From an uncultured Bacilli bacterium (GTDB lineage: Bacteria > Bacillota_I > Bacilli_A > RF39 > UBA660): a stretch of 7,034 nt of DNA. A model generated the notes under the pieces. It did no database searches. It worked only from the letters and a program-made list of their open reading frames with translations, and was not told the origin of the DNA. Made by a program: the position numbers and the translations under genes. The stretch lies in contig CANRDA010000049.1 of the NCBI GenBank assembly GCA_947629285.1, forward strand, positions 1 through 7,034. Reading direction: 5' to 3'. Shown here in pieces: positions 6,384-7,034 of the stretch. Each line of letters opens with the position of its first letter. The first letter of the stretch is position 1.

Positions 6384-6821
6384 TTAAAATTTTTCTATTT
6401 TTATTCTGTCTAAAGGTATTATAGACTTTTCTGCTAATGACAAAATATCATCTATAGTTTCTCCACCTCTTATGATGTTTTTATCTAATTTTTTTATTTC
6501 TTCTTTTGTCATCCATTTGACATTTGCTATTTCATTTGAATCAAATTTAATTTCACCAGATATATATTCCCCAAAAAAATATAATATTATTAATTGTCCA
6601 ATTTGAGAAACATTTTCTTGAATTGCAATTAGTCCATTTATTTTAACATCTATATTAGTCTCTTCTTTTGTTTCACGAATTGCTGCATCAATAACTGTTT
6701 CATTATCTTCTAATTTACCTGCAGGCATATTCCATTTTCCCTTTTTTGAATCTTTATTTTCTTGAACCATTAATATTTTATCATCTTTTTTTACATAGAC
6801 TTGCGATACAATTGTCCTCAT
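6384..6821 (-). CDS. NUDIX hydrolase family protein
   Basis: 145-aa protein of the NUDIX family, Mg-dependent enzymes that hydrolyse a nucleoside diphosphate linked to another moiety. The NUDIX box GX5EX7REUXEEXGU is present at residues 35-57 (GKLEDNE ... RETKEETNI). All catalytic glutamates are kept, but Asn replaces the usual late Gly. KWNMPAGKLE before the box and a PLDRI tail recall the NudJ/MutT-like branch; the substrate cannot be named. ATG 6821 is preferred because GGAAAGGA (6841-6834) lies 12 bases upstream and the protein then begins directly with the first beta strand (TIVSQVYV). ATG 6833 abuts that Shine-Dalgarno. A TTG further upstream at 6893 has no ribosome site and gives an N-terminus unlike the family. 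No terminator is seen before the tyrS leader, so readthrough into it is likely. I see no convincing promoter upstream. Confidence 0.92.
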   Translation of the reverse strand: MRTIVSQVYVKKDDKILMVQENKDSKKGKWNMPAGKLEDNETVIDAAIRETKEETNIDVKINGLIAIQENVSQIGQLIILYFFGEYISGEIKFDSNEIANVKWMTKEEIKKLDKNIIRGGETIDDILSLAEKSIIPLDRIKIEKF

Positions 6822-6906
6822 AATTCTAAACATTCCTTTCCACTTCACTACGTTTTGCTCAAGCCACAAACCGCAATGAAAATAATTATCCAAATTTATT
6901 GCTCTT

Positions 6907-6915
6907 TGATATAAT
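6907..6915 (+). promoter_or_regulatory. Extended -10 promoter driving plus-strand transcription at the right edge
   Basis: TGATATAAT is a perfect -10 (6910-6915) with the TG extension. The -35 with an 18-base spacer is a weak TTATCC (6886-6891). The expected start is near 6922, just before the base-paired block at 6928-7034. It is divergent from the NUDIX gene. Confidence 0.6.
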
Positions 6916-6921
6916 AGTAAT

Positions 6922-7034
6922 GTTATCAGGTATACTACAGAGCACGGGGAGGTGAGTGGTGTTAGAACTTGTTTTCTAAACCCGTATAATTATATGTGTC
7001 GACTATCTCTGGAGTACAAATGAGTGTGCCTTAT
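6922..7034 (+). ncRNA. Unidentified structured RNA or structured leader, cut by the window edge
   Basis: This stretch is visibly richer in G and C than its surroundings and folds into nested helices. UACUACAGAG (6933-6942) pairs with CUCUGGAGUA (7007-7016) at 9 of 10 positions. AGGUA (6928-6932) pairs outside it with UGCCU (7027-7031). Inside, ACGGG (6944-6948) pairs with CCCGU (6981-6985), enclosing the hairpin UUAGAA/UUCUAA (6962-6979). A promoter lies at the right distance upstream. I compared it from memory with SRP RNA, 6S RNA, RNase P, tmRNA, tRNA and common riboswitches and found no match; the GGGGAGGU run recalls the SRP Alu domain but the rest does not. It may be a small RNA or the 5' leader of a gene beyond the edge. 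Strand choice rests on the promoter. Confidence 0.5.

Noticed and set aside
6822..6893. N-terminal extension of the NUDIX protein to a TTG at 6893
   Set aside because: No Shine-Dalgarno before the TTG, and the added residues do not fit a NUDIX fold; the site at 6834-6841 supports the later ATG.
6941..7016. tRNA, SRP RNA or group II intron 5' end
   Set aside because: The apical hairpin has a 6-base loop and no acceptor or T-arm pairing, so it is not a tRNA. GGGGAGGU recalls the SRP Alu domain, but the following AGCGGUGCCC-type segment is missing. GTGTGCC at 7025-7031 resembles an intron start but is far too short to support one.
1..7034. CRISPR array, insertion sequence, transposase or prophage signals
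   Set aside because: I saw no regularly spaced direct repeats, no transposase-like or phage-like protein and no terminal inverted repeats with target duplications anywhere in the window.

Overview
The window is strongly AT-rich and every protein gene lies on the minus strand. Read in that direction from the right edge, the order is NUDIX hydrolase, tyrosyl-tRNA synthetase (tyrS), valyl-tRNA synthetase (valS) and an AMP-forming acyl-CoA synthetase-like enzyme. Shine-Dalgarno sites are strong, promoters are sigma-A-like, terminators are Rho-independent, and both tRNA synthetase genes sit behind tRNA-sensing T-box leaders. This points to a low-GC Gram-positive bacterium (Firmicutes: Clostridia, or an AT-rich uncultured Bacilli-like lineage). 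The genes examined end in TAA and use TGG for tryptophan, so nothing suggests a recoded TGA. I cannot name the species.

Layout, left to right. Positions 1-70 hold nothing I can support. At 71-116 is the terminator of the adenylating enzyme, whose gene is 130-1914. Its start is set by a strong Shine-Dalgarno and by a TTGACA-17-TATTAT promoter at 1943-1971. Upstream of that promoter is a perfect 17-bp palindrome (1993-2009) that overlaps the -10 of a possible second promoter. The gap at 1915-2189 also holds the valS terminator (2053-2084) and an AT-rich inverted repeat (2095-2129). valS (2190-4613) is of the type found in archaea, rickettsiae and actinobacteria and lacks the usual bacterial C-terminal coiled-coil arm. 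Its T-box leader and promoter fill 4632-4897. tyrS (4904-6106) has its own T-box leader and promoter at 6123-6352. The NUDIX gene is 6384-6821. The last ~110 bases (from about 6922) look like the start of a plus-strand structured RNA, driven by an extended -10 promoter and cut by the window edge.

How the parts work together. TyrRS and ValRS are each controlled by the charging level of their cognate tRNA. When uncharged tRNA binds, its ACCA end pairs with the UGGU bulge and the antiterminator replaces the terminator. I see no separate terminator after the NUDIX gene or after tyrS, so each T-box terminator also seems to be the stop for the gene before it. The acyl-CoA synthetase-like gene is a separate transcription unit with its own promoter and terminator. 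Its substrate cannot be told from sequence.

Most of the window is ordinary core metabolism. The points most worth a second look are the unidentified structured RNA at the right edge, the non-canonical specifier region of the valS T-box, the archaeal-type ValRS under a T-box, and the operator-like palindromes at two promoters.
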